Under the pieces are notes generated by a model, which was not told the origin of the DNA, did not search any database, and worked only from the letters and a program-made list of their open reading frames with translations. A stretch of 64,000 nucleotides of DNA from Pseudomonas syringae (GTDB lineage Bacteria > Pseudomonadota > Gammaproteobacteria > Pseudomonadales > Pseudomonadaceae): positions 1 through 64,000 of the forward strand of contig NZ_WKCB01000011.1 of assembly GCF_021606685.1 (NCBI RefSeq). Reading direction: 5' to 3'. Each line of letters starts with the position of its first letter. Within the stretch, counting starts at the first letter, position 1. Made by a program: the position numbers and the translations under genes. Positions 18,721 through 26,111 of this stretch are shown here, in pieces.

Positions 18721-19821
18721 TCAGAACTCGATGCGCACGTCGCCTTTCGGCACGCTGCAGCACGACAGGATGTAACCCTCAGCTTCGTCTTCCTCGGTAA
18801 TCCCGCCGTTGTGGTCCATCTCGACCTCCCCGCCCAGTTTCATCACCTTGCACGTTCCGCAAATGCCCATGCCGCAGGCCTTGGGGATCAACAGCCCAAG
18901 CTTGGCCGCGGCGGCATGCACGGTTTCGCCCGGCGCCACGCGGATGCTTTTGCCCGAGGCGATAAATTCCACCTGATGCAGGTCCGCCAGGTCGATTTCC
19001 GGCGCGTCGGCGGCTTGCTCGGCTTGCTCCACCGCATCGGCGCGGGCTTCCGGCGGCGTGGCGCCAAAGGATTCTTCGTGATAACGCGCCATGTCGAAAC
19101 CGGCGACTTCCAGCAGGCGCTTGACCGCGTTCATGTAGGGCGTAGGGCCGCAGCAGAAGACTTCGCGTTCCAGGAAATCCGGCACCATCAACTCAAGCAT
19201 CTTGTGGTTCAGGTAGCCGCGATACCCGGCCCAGGGCTCGCCCAGGCCGTGCTTCTCGCAAATCAGGTGCAGGCTGAAGTTGTCGATCCGCGACGCCATG
19301 TGCTCCAGCTCGCGGTGGTAGATGATGTCCTTGGGCGAGCGGGCGCTGTGGATAAACGTCATGTCGACATTTGCGTTGGTGTCGTAGAACCAGCGCGCCA
19401 TGGACATCACCGGCGTGATCCCGACCCCGCCGCTGAGGTACAGCACTTTGGGGCTTGGAAAGTCGATGGCATTGAACAGCCCGACCGGCCCGTGCACCGC
19501 CAGCTCCTGCCCCTCGTGCAGCGTGTCGTGGAGCCAATTGGAAACCTTGCCGCCGGGCACGCGCTTGATCGTCACCGAGAAGCTGTAAGGCACCGACGGC
19601 GAGCTGGAAATCGTGTAGGAACGCATGATCGGCTGGCCGTCGATTTCCAGCTCCAGGGTGACGAACTGCCCCGGCTTGAAAAAGAACAGGATCGGCTGGT
19701 CGGCCATGAAGCAGAAGGTGCGCACGTCCCAGGTTTCCTGGATGACTTTGACGCAACGGACGATGTGCCGACCATTGGCCCAGGTCTGGGTGGTTACCGG
19801 GTTCAGGAAGCTGTTGGACAT
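18721..19821 (-). CDS. gbcB: Glycine betaine demethylase, reductase component GbcB
   Basis: Electron-transfer component (366 residues) supplying electrons from NAD(P)H to the Rieske oxygenase GbcA. The N-terminal FNR-like FAD domain has RSYTISSSP (flavin binding) and the NAD(P) domain has VLYLSGGVGITPVMSM. The C-terminal plant-type 2Fe-2S ferredoxin has ACGMGICGTCKV and a later CCSVP cysteine. The preferred ATG is at 19821, giving MSNSFLNPVTTQ; an upstream ATG at 19887 has no support. It is divergent from gbcA across 282 bp that contain a repeated 14-mer likely used for regulation. Confidence 0.95.
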   Translation of the reverse strand: MSNSFLNPVTTQTWANGRHIVRCVKVIQETWDVRTFCFMADQPILFFFKPGQFVTLELEIDGQPIMRSYTISSSPSVPYSFSVTIKRVPGGKVSNWLHDTLHEGQELAVHGPVGLFNAIDFPSPKVLYLSGGVGITPVMSMARWFYDTNANVDMTFIHSARSPKDIIYHRELEHMASRIDNFSLHLICEKHGLGEPWAGYRGYLNHKMLELMVPDFLEREVFCCGPTPYMNAVKRLLEVAGFDMARYHEESFGATPPEARADAVEQAEQAADAPEIDLADLHQVEFIASGKSIRVAPGETVHAAAAKLGLLIPKACGMGICGTCKVMKLGGEVEMDHNGGITEEDEAEGYILSCCSVPKGDVRIEF

Positions 19822-19910
19822 GCTGATTCTCCACTGCCGATGTTCGGCTTTATGGTGGCGATTCTGCGTAACGCCGGAACCGCCCATTTACCTATCTGCG
19901 ACATTCACAT

Positions 19911-20076
19911 ACTTATCGCGACCAGCCCCCATACCACGGGGGTTGCGCGTCGGGATCAGAGTGGGCCATGTCGCTCATGGATAAGGTTCTGGCCTGCGCC
20001 GGCCCCACACTCGCTCCCAACAACGACGCTTTCTTTACGCCTTGCTGCAAACCTGATCAGCCACTTATCGCGGCCA
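19911..20076. promoter_or_regulatory. Divergent gbcB/gbcA control region with repeated 14-mer
   Basis: ACTTATCGCGACCA (19911-19924) recurs as ACTTATCGCGGCCA (20063-20076), 13/14 identical. A third related half-site, TATCTGCGACATTC, begins 21 bp before the first TATC (19893 versus 19914). GbdR, an AraC-family regulator encoded in this window, is known in P. aeruginosa to activate gbcA/gbcB, so these are candidate GbdR half-sites. That link is inference. Confidence 0.45.
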
Positions 20077-20103
20077 CACAGAATGGCCTTGAGGACACAC
20101 ACG

Positions 20104-21399
20104 ATGGACGTCACCGCAACGCTGAGCTTGGGCGATCCGCTGGAACCCGCACGCAAGGCCACCGCGCAAATGCTGCAGGAGCGCGAGCGTACCTTTTCAC
20201 TGCCGCAGCCGTTCTACTCTGACGACCGGCTGTTTGATATCGACATGCAGGAGATCTTCCAGAAAGAGTGGTTGATCGCCGGCATGACCTGCGAGATCCC
20301 CACCAAAGGCAACTACCTGACGCTGCAAATCGGCAAGAACCCGATCATCGTGATCCGTGGCGCCGAAGGCGTGGTGCATGCGTTCCACAACGTGTGCCGT
20401 CACCGTGGTTCGCGCTTGTGCACCAGCGACAAGGGCAAGGTCGCCAAACTGGTCTGCCACTACCACCAGTGGACCTACGAACTGGACGGCCGCCTGCTGT
20501 TCGCCGGTACCGAGATGGGCGCCGACTTCGACATGAAGCAGTACGGCCTCAAGCCGGTCAACGTGAAGACCGCCGGTGGCTACATCTTCATCAGCCTGGC
20601 CGAGAACCCGCCGGCCATCGATGACTTCCTGTCGACGCTGAACCGCTACATGGAACCCTACGACATGGAGAACACCAAGGTGGCGGTGCAAACCACCTTG
20701 ATGGAGAAGGCCAACTGGAAGCTGGTGCTGGAAAACAACCGCGAGTGCTACCACTGCAACGCCTCGCACCCCGAGCTGTTGAAAACCCTGCTGGAATGGG
20801 ACGACGTGACCGACCCGCGCGCCGACCAGGCCTTCAAGGACCACGTGGCCGCCTCTGCCGCCGCCTGGGACGCCGAGAAAATCCCTTACGCCCACGCCAG
20901 CTTCGGCCTGCGTAACCGCATCGTGCGCATGCCGCTGCTCAAGGGCACCGTGTCGATGACCCTGGACGGCAAACAAGGCTGCGCCAAGCTGATGGGCCGC
21001 ATCAAGAACCCCGACCTGGGCTCGATGCGCATCCTGCACCTGCCGCACTCGTGGAACCATTGCATGGGCGACCACATCATCGTGTTCACCGTGTGGCCGA
21101 TCAGTGCTCAGGAAACCATGGTTACCACCAAGTGGATCGTGCACAAGGACGCCGTGGAAGGCGTGGACTACGACGTGGAGCGCATGCGCCAAGTGTGGGA
21201 CGCCACCAACGACCAGGACCGGCGCCTGGCCGAAGAGAACCAGCGCGGCATCAACTCCACGGCTTACCAGCCCGGCCCGTATTCCAAGACCTATGAGTTT
21301 GGCGTGGTCAACTTCGTGGATTGGTACAGCGAGCGTCTGCTGAGCAACCTGGGCGCGGCGCCAGCGCCCTACCTCAAGGGTGTGGCGGCACACGAGTGA
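20104..21399 (+). CDS. gbcA: Glycine betaine monooxygenase, Rieske oxygenase component GbcA
   Basis: Rieske non-heme iron oxygenase (431 residues) that demethylates glycine betaine to dimethylglycine plus formaldehyde. The Rieske cluster ligands are Cys98, His100, Cys118 and His121 (NVCRHRGS...CHYHQW). The catalytic iron histidines are His217 and His222 in RECYHCNASH. It works with GbcB, encoded divergently. A possible upstream ATG adds a few residues; the ATG at 20104 (MDVTATLSLGDPLEPAR) follows TTGAGGA and is preferred. A hairpin at 21411-21450 follows the stop. Confidence 0.96.
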   Translation: MDVTATLSLGDPLEPARKATAQMLQERERTFSLPQPFYSDDRLFDIDMQEIFQKEWLIAGMTCEIPTKGNYLTLQIGKNPIIVIRGAEGVVHAFHNVCRHRGSRLCTSDKGKVAKLVCHYHQWTYELDGRLLFAGTEMGADFDMKQYGLKPVNVKTAGGYIFISLAENPPAIDDFLSTLNRYMEPYDMENTKVAVQTTLMEKANWKLVLENNRECYHCNASHPELLKTLLEWDDVTDPRADQAFKDHVAASAAAWDAEKIPYAHASFGLRNRIVRMPLLKGTVSMTLDGKQGCAKLMGRIKNPDLGSMRILHLPHSWNHCMGDHIIVFTVWPISAQETMVTTKWIVHKDAVEGVDYDVERMRQVWDATNDQDRRLAEENQRGINSTAYQPGPYSKTYEFGVVNFVDWYSERLLSNLGAAPAPYLKGVAAHE

Positions 21400-21410
21400 C
21401 GCCTTGACTG

Positions 21411-21450
21411 TCAGGGTTCCGGTCTGTACAAAAAACAGCCAGAACCCTGA
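21411..21450 (+). terminator. Stem-loop after gbcA
   Basis: TCAGGGTTC pairs with GAACCCTGA, enclosing a smaller CTGT/ACAG stem. No T-tract follows, so it is a weak intrinsic terminator or a 3'-end stabilising hairpin. Confidence 0.5.
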
Positions 21451-21491
21451 TAACCCCCACCTGCCCTGCCCTCCAGCCATTGCCCAACAAC

Positions 21492-21880
21492 TTATCCACA
21501 GAGCCACCCACAGCAATTGTGGGCAACTGGTACTTTTCGCTGAAATAAACTCAAGAAAATCCGTGACTTATTCAAAGCCAGGGGTTTTATCCTCTATTGG
21601 TTATTTTTTGACCTAAAGCCTGTAAGCCACGTTTTGTATGGGCTGCAGAGGAACGCAAACACCTTATCCACAGAAGCGCCAACAGACTTTGGGGGCAACT
21701 TTGGGGTATCTGTGGAAAACTGTGCGCGGGTTAGTGAAACTGGGGGTTTCAGAGGGATTTTGAGGGGAAAAGCCAGGATTGATCACTTTTTAAACAGAAC
21801 TCTACACGCCTTTAACTACGCGGCTTGCAGCAGATAGCAAACATCTTATCCACACGCAGGCTAACAGGCATTGTGGGTAA
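21492..21880. repeat. Three dispersed dyad units containing DnaA-box-like TTATCCACA
   Basis: TTATCCACA occurs exactly at 21492-21500, 21664-21672 and 21846-21854. After each comes eight variable bases, then (C/A)ACAG, three bases, and an inverted partner TTGTGGG(C/T)AA (TTGGGGGCAA in unit 2). The spacing inside the unit is identical in all three copies. Units lie 172 and 182 bp apart. A further TGTGGAAAA follows at 21711-21719. TTATCCACA fits the DnaA-box consensus TTATNCACA. Confidence 0.7.
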
Positions 21881-21882
21881 AA

Positions 21883-22001
21883 TGTGGGAGGGGCGGTGCG
21901 ACGATTCGACTTGCCCCCGATAGCGGTGGGTCAGCCAAAGCTGTATCAACTGACACTCCCTCATCGGGGGCAAGTCGAATCGTCGCACCGCCCCTCCCAC
22001 A
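21883..22001. repeat. REPIN variant with the 16-nt insert in both arms
   Basis: Both arms contain the insert (GGGGCGGTGCGACGATTCGA on one side, its complement on the other), giving a nearly perfect palindrome with about 37-bp arms. It ends 5 bp before the etfB stop codon. Confidence 0.85.
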
Positions 22002-22006
22002 TTGGA

Positions 22007-22783
22007 TCAGCGTACGACGCCTTCTTCTATGAGCAGCTTGAGAATAGCGTCCGCGCCGGCTTCCGGGCTCAGGCCTTTGAGCACCTGCCCGCCCCCCCCA
22101 CTGGCCTTAGCCGTGGCAGCCTTCATACGGTCCGCGCCGCTCTTGGCCTTGATCACCTTGAGCCGCTTGGGCCGCGGCTTGGCCGGCTGCAGCACTGCGC
22201 CTGTGAATAACTCGTCCTCCTCAACCGCGACCTCATGGGCCGCCAGCTCGCCCCTCTGCGCCGGGCCGTAAGCGCTTTGCCGTGGCTTGGGCGCCGCGTT
22301 ATCCACCGTCGCCAGAAACGGCAAACGCACTTTCAAGCGCCGCCGCTGGCCACGGGGCAAGGCTTGCAGGACATGGGCCACGCCGCCGTCGATGGACTCT
22401 ACCTGCGCCAGGCCCACAATCAGCGGCCAGCCCAATTGCTCGGCCAGCAGGAACGGCAACATGCCCGAGCCTTCACCGGTTTCGGCCTGGCTGCCGGTAA
22501 GCACCACCTGGGCACCTGCCTCGCGCAAATAGTCACTGAGCACCGGCAAGGCATCGGCGCCTGCCGGCTGCTCCAGCACGTGCAACTGCGGCAGACCCAT
22601 GCCCAGGTAACTGCGCAGTGTCGGCTCGTTGATGTCGCCGGCGTGCAACACCTGCAACTTATCCCCAGCCATTTGCAGGCCCAGTTCGACAGCACGCGCG
22701 TCCTGCTCGGCGCGGCGCGGCCGGCCGGAAGTCGGGTGGGCGCCGATGGACACCAGGCTGATTACATTGGTCGTCATCGCCAT
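22007..22783 (-). CDS. etfB: Electron transfer flavoprotein, beta subunit (dimethylglycine pathway)
   Basis: ETF beta-family protein (258 residues). It has the AANH-type alpha/beta fold with RAEQDARAVELGLQ (the family usually has E-x-A-x-R-L), VLTGSQAETGEGSGMLPFLLAE and a QALPRGQRRRLKVRLPFL segment. Distinct from the housekeeping ETF, it is coupled to etfA (9 bp gap) and dgcB, and should carry electrons from dimethylglycine dehydrogenase to DgcB and the quinone pool. The second codon pair (Met-Ala-Met) leaves the exact start uncertain by two residues. A DnaA-box match (TGTGAATAA, 22202-22210) lies within the gene. Confidence 0.9.
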   Translation of the reverse strand: MAMTTNVISLVSIGAHPTSGRPRRAEQDARAVELGLQMAGDKLQVLHAGDINEPTLRSYLGMGLPQLHVLEQPAGADALPVLSDYLREAGAQVVLTGSQAETGEGSGMLPFLLAEQLGWPLIVGLAQVESIDGGVAHVLQALPRGQRRRLKVRLPFLATVDNAAPKPRQSAYGPAQRGELAAHEVAVEEDELFTGAVLQPAKPRPKRLKVIKAKSGADRMKAATAKASGGGGQVLKGLSPEAGADAILKLLIEEGVVR

Positions 22784-22792
22784 ATCCTTGGG

Positions 22793-24013
22793 TTAGGCCG
22801 CATCGCGCTTGGCGCCGTTGCGGTAGGCCTCGACCGCATCGATCAAGGCTTGCAGAATCGCGGCGCTTTCGCCGATCACCGACAAGTCGGCACGCTTGAT
22901 CATGTCGCAGCCCGGGTCGAGGTTGATCGCTACCACCTTGTCGCAGGCACCGATGCCCTGCAGGTGCTGGATCGCTCCGGAAATCCCCACGGCCACGTAC
23001 ACCCGCGCCGTGACCCAGGTGCCGCTGGCGCCGACCTGGCGATCACGCGCCATAAAGCCATCGTCCACCGCCACCCGTGAGGCGCCTTCGGTGGCGCCCA
23101 GCGCCGCAGCGGTCTGGTGGAACAAGCCCCAGTCCTTCACGCCATTGCCGCCGGAGAAAATAAACTCGGCTTCGGCCATGGGGATCGCCCCTGGGTCCAC
23201 CGCCACAGCGCCAAGGTCTTCGATACGCGGCAGGCTGCGCGCCAGGCTTGTGGATAACTCCACGGGCAACACTTCGTGACGCGTTTCGCTGACCGGCTCG
23301 GCGCATTCGGCGGCGGCCAGGATCAGGCGTGGCAGCGGTCGCGCCAAGTCTTCCTGGCCCGCACCGGCGCGGCCGATGCATTCCTCGCCCTTGATCTGCC
23401 ACACCCGGGTGGCCGGGCGTTCCTTGAGGCTGGCGGCAAAACGCCGGCCCAGCTCACCACCGCCGCTGCGGCTGTCGGGCAGCAACCAGTGGCGTGGGTT
23501 GAATTGGTTATCCACAGCCCGCAGCCCCTGAACGCGTTGCTCCGGTGCATAACCTTCGAACTCGGGACCGTCGAGCACCAACAGGCGGTCGACGCCGGCC
23601 GTGGCGAAAGCATTTTCTTTATGCTCGCCAAACACCACGGCCAGCACCGCGCCGTCGCTGCCGGCGAGTTGCCGGGCGAGGCCGAGCAGGTCGCGGTCGT
23701 GGCTGCTCAGGCGGCCACCGACCATGTCCGGCACCACGTTGATGTAAAACGCCGGGGCTGCGATCTGGTGCAGCGGCAACTGCACGTCCACCGCCGCCGT
23801 GCGCTTGGCCGCGCCACCTTGTTGGGCGCCGCTGCGGTCGATGCGCTTGATGCCGTTGGGGCCGATAAAACCGACGCCATGCACGTTCTTGCGGATAACA
23901 CCGTTAGGCCCCATCCAACTCTGTTGCACCGGCTGCATCGCCGCGTGCAGCGGGTGCAGACGGTTGCGGGCGATCCATTCGGCCCGGGGGTCGCGGCGGA
24001 TAATCTCGCTCAT
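22793..24013 (-). CDS. etfA: Electron transfer flavoprotein, alpha subunit (dimethylglycine pathway)
   Basis: ETF alpha-family protein (406 residues), longer than housekeeping EtfA (about 310) because of an N-terminal extension of about 80 residues. The C-terminal FAD-binding domain contains IFSGGNGVKDWGLFHQTAAALG, VAVDDGFMARDRQVGASGTWV and YVAVGISGAIQHLQGI, the standard FAD signature. Start and dgcB stop overlap by one base (TAATG). Two exact TTATCCACA-type sites (23249-23257, 23508-23516) are encoded in it. Confidence 0.92.
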   Translation of the reverse strand: MSEIIRRDPRAEWIARNRLHPLHAAMQPVQQSWMGPNGVIRKNVHGVGFIGPNGIKRIDRSGAQQGGAAKRTAAVDVQLPLHQIAAPAFYINVVPDMVGGRLSSHDRDLLGLARQLAGSDGAVLAVVFGEHKENAFATAGVDRLLVLDGPEFEGYAPEQRVQGLRAVDNQFNPRHWLLPDSRSGGGELGRRFAASLKERPATRVWQIKGEECIGRAGAGQEDLARPLPRLILAAAECAEPVSETRHEVLPVELSTSLARSLPRIEDLGAVAVDPGAIPMAEAEFIFSGGNGVKDWGLFHQTAAALGATEGASRVAVDDGFMARDRQVGASGTWVTARVYVAVGISGAIQHLQGIGACDKVVAINLDPGCDMIKRADLSVIGESAAILQALIDAVEAYRNGAKRDAA

Positions 24014-25956
24014 TAATGCACCTCCGCAGGTTCACGCTTGATGGGCGCTTTCGCTGGCATGGCGTCTTCGAGCAACGCGTCGGCCACCAGCTCAGCAATG
24101 TCCTTGATCAGCGGGCGCGGTTCGACCACGCCTTCGAGCATCGCGGTGCACTGCGGGCAACCCACGGCCACCAGCTCGGCGCCGGTTTCGCGGATGTCGT
24201 CCATGCGCATGTCCGGGATACGTTGCTTGCCGGGAATATCGGTGATCGGCGCCCCGCCGCCACCGCCGCAGCAGCGCGAACGGAAACCCGAGCGTTGCAT
24301 CTCCTTGACCTCGATACCCAGCGCCCGCAGCACTTGGCGCGGCGCCTCGTATTCGCCGTTGTAGCGCCCCAGGTAACACGGGTCGTGGTAGGTCACGCTG
24401 TTGCCTTTGTGCTGTCCCAGGTTGAGCGCACCATCGCCGATCAACTCGGCCATGAACGTGCTGTGGTGCTGCACAAGGTAATTGCCATTGAAGGCGCCGT
24501 ACTCGTTTTTCAGCACATGGAAACTGTGCGGATCGCAGGTCACGATGCGCTTGAAGGTGTACTTGCCCAGGGTCTGGATATTGCGCGTGGCCAGCAGCTG
24601 GAAGGTCGCTTCATCGCCCAGGCGACGGGCCACATCGCCGCTGTCGCGTTCTTCCAGGCCGAGCACGGCGAAGTCGACCCTGGCCGCCTTGAGCACTTTG
24701 ACGAAGGCGCGCAAGGTGCGTTGGTTGCGCATGTCGAAGGCGCCGTCGCCGACCCAGAACAGTACGTCGGCGCTGCCTTTGTCACTGAACAACGGCAGGT
24801 TCAGGTCCGCCGCCCAGTTCAGGCGGCCGCCCGGCGCGAAGCCGCCAGGGTTGTCGGTGGCGATCAGGTTTTCCAGGACCTCGGCGCCTTTGTTCGGCGT
24901 GGCGCCTTTTTCCAGGGTGAGGTGGCGGCGCATGTCGACGATGGCGTCTACGTGCTCGATCATCATCGGGCACTCTTCCACGCAGGCGCGGCAGGTAGTG
25001 CAGGACCACAGGGTTTCGGCGTCGACCAGGCCATTGACGATGGGCTGGTGCGGGTTGCCGCTGTGCTCGCCGACCGGCTTGCCGGGGTACGGGCTGCCGG
25101 CGAACCTGGCATCGGTGCCGCCCGCCAGGCCGACCACCATGTCCTGGATCAGTTTTTTCGGGTTCAGCGGCTGGCCGGCGGCGAATGCCGGGCACGCGGC
25201 TTCGCACTTGCCGCACTGTACGCAGGCGTCGAAGCCGAGCAGTTGGTTCCAGGTGAAATCCTTGGGTTTCTCCACGCCCAGGGGCGCGGTCTTATCGTTC
25301 AGGTCCAACGGCTTCAAACCGGTGGAACGGCCCCCGCCAAAGCGTTCGGCGCGACGGTGCCAGGCCAGGTGCAGGGCGCCGGCGAAGGCGTGTTTCATCG
25401 GGCCGCCCCAGGTCATGCCGAAGAACATCTCGGACACGCCCCACGCCACGCCCACACTCAGCAGCGCAGCCAGCAGCCAGCCACCGAAGTCGGCAGGCAG
25501 AATCCCGGCCACCGGCAAGGTCACCAGGAAGAAGCTCACCGAGAACGCCATCAGGCTTTTCGGCAGGCGCATCCACGGGCCTTTCGACAGCCGTGACGGC
25601 GGGTTGCGCCGACGTAGGTAGACAAACGTGGCGCCGACAAACATCAGCACCGATGCCAGCAGCAGGGCATAGCCGAGGATGCGATTATGCAGGCCGAAAC
25701 CGTGTACCAGGATCGCCAGCAGCGCCGACAGCACAAAGCCCAGGGCGGTGGCGACGTGGGTGTTGGCGATGTATTTGTCGCGGGCGACCACGTGGTGCAA
25801 GTCGACCATGTAGCGCTTGGGCATGGCCAACAGGCCGCCCAGCAGGTCGACTTTGGACGCGCGGCCACGGCGCCACATGTTCGCCCGGCGCAGGGCGCCG
25901 AGGACGGCAAGGCCCAGGGCGGCGAACAAGAGAATAGGCAGCAAGGTGTTCAACAT
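24013..25956 (-). CDS. dgcB: Dimethylglycine catabolism membrane Fe-S oxidoreductase DgcB
   Basis: Membrane iron-sulfur protein (647 residues) required with DgcA for dimethylglycine breakdown. The N-terminal ~210 residues hold about five TM helices. Two 4Fe-4S ferredoxin motifs follow (ACVQCGKCEAACPAF and SCTTCRACVEECPMM), then two CCG-type cysteine domains (PCYLGRYNG...SRCCGGGGGAP and GCPQC) as in HdrD/GlpC-like proteins. It probably passes electrons from the adjacent ETF to quinone. The ATG at 25956 with GGGAG upstream is preferred over 25977. It is separated from dgcA by a REPIN. Confidence 0.94.
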   Translation of the reverse strand: MLNTLLPILLFAALGLAVLGALRRANMWRRGRASKVDLLGGLLAMPKRYMVDLHHVVARDKYIANTHVATALGFVLSALLAILVHGFGLHNRILGYALLLASVLMFVGATFVYLRRRNPPSRLSKGPWMRLPKSLMAFSVSFFLVTLPVAGILPADFGGWLLAALLSVGVAWGVSEMFFGMTWGGPMKHAFAGALHLAWHRRAERFGGGRSTGLKPLDLNDKTAPLGVEKPKDFTWNQLLGFDACVQCGKCEAACPAFAAGQPLNPKKLIQDMVVGLAGGTDARFAGSPYPGKPVGEHSGNPHQPIVNGLVDAETLWSCTTCRACVEECPMMIEHVDAIVDMRRHLTLEKGATPNKGAEVLENLIATDNPGGFAPGGRLNWAADLNLPLFSDKGSADVLFWVGDGAFDMRNQRTLRAFVKVLKAARVDFAVLGLEERDSGDVARRLGDEATFQLLATRNIQTLGKYTFKRIVTCDPHSFHVLKNEYGAFNGNYLVQHHSTFMAELIGDGALNLGQHKGNSVTYHDPCYLGRYNGEYEAPRQVLRALGIEVKEMQRSGFRSRCCGGGGGAPITDIPGKQRIPDMRMDDIRETGAELVAVGCPQCTAMLEGVVEPRPLIKDIAELVADALLEDAMPAKAPIKREPAEVH

Positions 25957-26004
25957 GGTGAAGCTCCCACAGACCACACAAATCTGAAGTGAAACTGGCC
26001 TTAA

Positions 26005-26093
26005 TGTGGGAGGGGGCTTGCTCCCGAAAGCGGTGGGTCAGCTACAGCTGTATCACCTGACCCGCCGCCATCGGGAGCAAGCCCCCTCCCACA
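26005..26093. repeat. REPIN between dgcA and dgcB
   Basis: Inverted arms GTGGGAGGGGGCTTGCTCCC and complement. It lies inside an operon, 18 bp from the dgcA stop codon. Confidence 0.88.
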
Positions 26094-26111
26094 TTTTTGG
26101 CCATGCGCGGG

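Larger units (their letters stand above)
21400..22006. other. 607-bp non-coding gap between gbcA and etfB
   Basis: No credible coding frame is seen. The gap holds the gbcA hairpin, three DnaA-box-containing dyad units (annotated separately) and, at its right end, a long REPIN with the 16-nt insert. It is more AT-rich than its surroundings (for example 21541-21610), as expected of a regulatory or small-RNA locus. Confidence 0.7.

Noticed and set aside
21400..22006. The gap as a replication origin or mobile-element end
   Set aside because: No replication gene, no AT-rich unwinding stretch of note next to the boxes, no integrase, no target duplication.
23249..23516. The two exact DnaA boxes inside etfA as part of the same element
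   Set aside because: They lie 1.4-1.7 kb from the non-coding units, lack the ACAG-centred dyad partner, and can arise from Val-Asp-Asn codons, so I keep them only as supporting context.
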